Shown in pieces: positions 61,401-64,000 of a DNA stretch of 64,000 nucleotides (the first letter of the stretch is position 1; every line of letters starts with the position of its first letter). The position numbers and the translations under genes are program-made. The stretch covers positions 30,815,827-30,879,826 of the forward strand of contig OZ022345.1 in assembly GCA_963989245.1 (NCBI GenBank), in the 5' to 3' direction. Source of the stretch: Nansenia antarctica (taxonomy: Eukaryota > Chordata > Actinopteri > Argentiniformes > Microstomatidae). The notes under the pieces were generated by a model. It had not been told where the DNA came from, ran no database searches, and worked only from the letters and a program-made list of their open reading frames with translations.

Positions 61401-62024
61401 TAGATAGACTGTTCTAATGTTTACACCTGCGTTCGCCCTGCTCAGGACTTGTTTAATTATTGTCATTTCATTAAAGCAAATGAACAAATAATCCAGCAAA
61501 GAGGAAGACCCATGTATTCGCGGACGACTCACACGGACATCGGCAAATAACACCACCCCGGAATCTGTAAGCAAATGGAATATTGTTCTTATTTAGAATC
61601 TATGTCATGGTATTTGATGTACTGTACATGACCACAGATTGCGTAGTTGTAGGCATCTAGTGATTTATATGCTCTCAATTTCTCACGGGCCTACACGCTA
61701 GGCAATGCAAACTTGAATGGCCAGGTAATGGATTGGAACAATATCTCGTTAACTCCGACCACTCCCCCAGATTTGTTTGTTTAAAGAATAAATATATTAA
61801 CGCTTTATTAATGCAAGTGCAATCGGGCTAATGTTACTCATTCTCGCAGTTCCAAATGAATGAACGTTGAAGCGCTTGTATCTCAAAATGTGGCGTGCAG
61901 CCCGACAGGCGCACATATCACGCGCACCCCTGCGCTTTCAGAGCTCGTTTTCTCGTCGGAATTCGACGTTTGGAGACGAACGACAGACGTCGAATACTGA
62001 CGGCTTCCGTGTGAGACCAGGTTG
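58473..62024. mobile_element. 3.55-kb foldback element
   Basis: Ends CAACCTGGTCTCACAC and GTGTGAGACCAGGTTG; candidate duplication GTGTGAA at 58466-58472 and 62025-62031 (within a repeat). Arms 58473-60256 and 60470-62024 are near-identical inverted copies around a ~210-bp spacer. A ~150-bp unit (GGGTACGTTTGGGCCC...GGCCATTCCCTAGAGG) occurs twice in the left arm, once inverted in the spacer and once inverted in the right arm. No transposase recognised. Each arm also has a GCGCTATATAAATATAATTT retroposon-type end. Confidence 0.85.
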
Positions 62025-62132
62025 GTGTGAATGTGTGTGTGAGTGTGTGAATTTGTGTGTGTGAGTGTGTGAATGTGTGTGTGAGTGTGTGAATGTGTGT
62101 GTGAATGTGGGTGTGAATGTGTGTGTGAATGA
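62025..62132. repeat. GAATGTGTGTGTGAGTGT minisatellite (right part)
   Basis: Continuation of 58331-58472. Confidence 0.92.
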
Positions 62133-62276
62133 GAGGCCGTTGTAAATCAGTTTGGAGTAAGCAGCTATATATATCTGATATATGATAATATTACTGTTAT
62201 TATACATCTACCATGTAGAGCGTGAAGCCATGCTGACGCTGATGTCCTGCAGCTACTGACCTAAAGGTTACCTCCC

Positions 62277-62892
62277 CTCCTCCTCTCCTCCTCCTCCTCT
62301 CCTCCTCCTCCTCCTCTCCTCCTCTCCTCCTCCTCCTCTCCTCCTCCTCCTCCTCCTCCTCCTCCTCTCCTTCTCCTCCTCTCCTCCTCCTCTCCTCCTC
62401 CTCCTCCTCCTCTCCTCCTCTCCTCCTCCTCCTCTCCTCCTCCTCCTCCTCTCCTCCTCCTCTCCTCCTCCTCCTCCTCTCCTCCTCTCCTCCTCCTCCT
62501 CTCCTCCTCCTCCTCTCCTCCTCCTCCTCTCCTCCTCCTCCTCCTCCTCCTCTCCTCCTCCTCCTCTCCTCCTCCTCCTCTCCTCCTCTCATCCTCCTCC
62601 TCCTCTCATCCTCCTCCTCCTCTCCTCCTCCTCCTCTCCTCCTCCTCCTCTCCTCCTCCCCCTCCTCCTCCTCTCCTCCTCCTCCTCCTCCTCCTCCTCT
62701 CCTCCTCCTCTCCTCCTCCTCCTCCTCCTCTCCTCCTCCCCCTCCTCCTCCTCCTCCTCCTCTCCTCCTCCTCCTCCTAGTATATAGTAGTAGTAGTAGT
62801 ATATATATAGTAGTATATAGTAGTAATAGGTATATATACAGTAGTATATAGTAGTAGTAGGTATATATATAGTATACAGTAGTATAGTAGTA

Positions 62893-62951
<59 letters not shown>

Positions 62952-62965
62952 GTAGTAGTAGTATT
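62277..62965. repeat. (CTC)n tract ~500 bp, then TAG/TA repeats
   Basis: Pyrimidine-only CTC/CTCCTCT array at 62277-62779, then TATAGTAGTAG and (TA)n to 62965. Confidence 0.97.
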
Positions 62966-63419
62966 GTTGGAGCCAAAAAGCTTTATATTATTATTTATGA
63001 AAAACCTTTCTTGAATGGTACTTTGAAAGTGGTACTTTGGCCAATCTATCTATAAGATAAGTCTATCTGTAAGACTTTTATATTGAAAATGACTCTTGCC
63101 CAATCCAAGGACAATATTGTATATAAGGAAGTGATTACTCCTTGCTTGGGTTTGATGAGTCCTGACACTTGAGGGTGCGACACAGTTTTTCAACCATCTC
63201 ATCACATCGCATCTCATCTCATCTCATCACATCGCATCTCATCTCATCTCATCACATCACACTCATCACCACCCCACGATAACCACCACCACTTTAGAGA
63301 AAATGTGTTGTTTTGTTTGATACAATATTTGTTTGCTAACTTTGCCTTTGAACTCCGATCAGGGATAGGCCCGACCCAGAAGAGACATACATACAAACAT
63401 TGACACACGCGTAGATACA
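62966..63419. other. Non-genic DNA, possible solo LTR, with (CATCT)n
   Basis: About 210 bp beginning TTGGAGCCAAAAAGC and including TATATAAGG before CTCCTTGCTTGGG resembles an LTR promoter, but no paired end or target duplication was found. (ATCTC/ATCAC)n at 63188-63268. Confidence 0.3.
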
Positions 63420-64000
63420 CATACACACCACACCTACTACACACCACACCTACTACACACCACACCACACCTACTACACACCACACCTACTACACACCAC
63501 ACCACACCTACTACACACCACACCTACTACACACCACACCTACTACACACCACACCACACTACACCACACCTACTACACACCACACCACACCACACCTAC
63601 ACACCACACCACACCACACCACACCACACCTACTACACACCACACCACACCTACTACACACCACACCACACCACACCACACCACACCACACCTACTACAC
63701 ACCACACCACACCACACCACACCACACCTACTACACACCACACCACACCTACTACACACCACACCACACCACACCACACCACACCTACTACACACCACAA
63801 ACACACCACACCACACCTACTACACACCACACACACACACCACACCACACCTACTACACACCACACACACACCACACCACACCTACTACACACCACACAC
63901 ACACACCACACCACACCTACTACACACCACACCACACCACACCACACCACACCTACTACACACCACACCACACCACACCACACCACACCACACCACACCA
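63420..64000. repeat. CACACCACACCTACTACACAC satellite
   Basis: Variable (CACAC)n units punctuated by CTACTA, running to the window end. Confidence 0.97.

Noticed and set aside
62200..62976. Long Arg/Glu/Gly-rich frame
   Set aside because: Product of the (CTC)n tract.

Overview
This is a stretch of vertebrate, almost certainly teleost fish, nuclear DNA. The evidence is a spliced vertebrate neurotransmitter receptor gene whose introns are packed with fish-type transposable elements (Tc1 and hAT DNA transposons, L1 and L2/CR1-like LINEs, a BEL/Pao retrotransposon, a Polinton) and an extreme density of microsatellites. The species cannot be named from the sequence.

The host gene is a GABA-A receptor alpha subunit of the alpha4/alpha6 (Arg, diazepam-insensitive) class, on the minus strand. 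Six coding exons can be placed with matching splice phases: 49768-49677 (signal peptide), 49165-49047, 45159-45092 (68 bp), 42717-42587 (131 bp), 2452-2363 (90 bp) and 81-1 (Cys-loop exon, running off the window). About 193 residues are readable without a break. The 131- and 90-bp exons sum to 221 bp, the size of a single exon in the vertebrate alpha-subunit genes I know. That exon appears to be split here by a 40,134-bp intron, within the Arg codon at the benzodiazepine-selectivity position.

The 40-kb intron (2453-42586) is built on an AT-rich satellite (motif around GGTAGGTACAGTAGTATATA) opened repeatedly by insertions: two inverted Tc1-like elements, each hit by a SINE (3152-5077 and 5910-7635); a LINE carrying a complete L1 in its 3' region (7711-16762; L1 at 10511-16659); a second LINE of the first family (16977-19190); a putative hAT-like element holding a complete but palindromic Polinton (20069-28032, 6-bp target duplication CATACT, 3.1-kb arms); a third LINE interrupted by a very young BEL/Pao element (30324-38735, one LTR difference seen in 1,112 bp) and by a hAT (38758-40513); and another hAT (40763-42449).

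From 42.7 to 49.8 kb the remaining exons alternate with three hAT elements, a 680-bp (ATC)n tract and minisatellites. Upstream of the gene (49.8-64 kb) lie a Harbinger MITE with a MADF remnant, a 770-bp TCAG/TTAG array, an orphan terminal exon of a SAMD3-like or repeat-derived gene (52778-52455, minus), a hAT with a two-exon N-terminal fragment, long GT, GA, CTC and CACAC satellites, and a 3.55-kb foldback element (58473-62024).

The strongest points for follow-up are the palindromic Polinton integrated with its own target duplication, the split receptor exon with decoy splice sites on both sides of its second half, and the L1 with tandem CTCF-like repeats between its two open frames.
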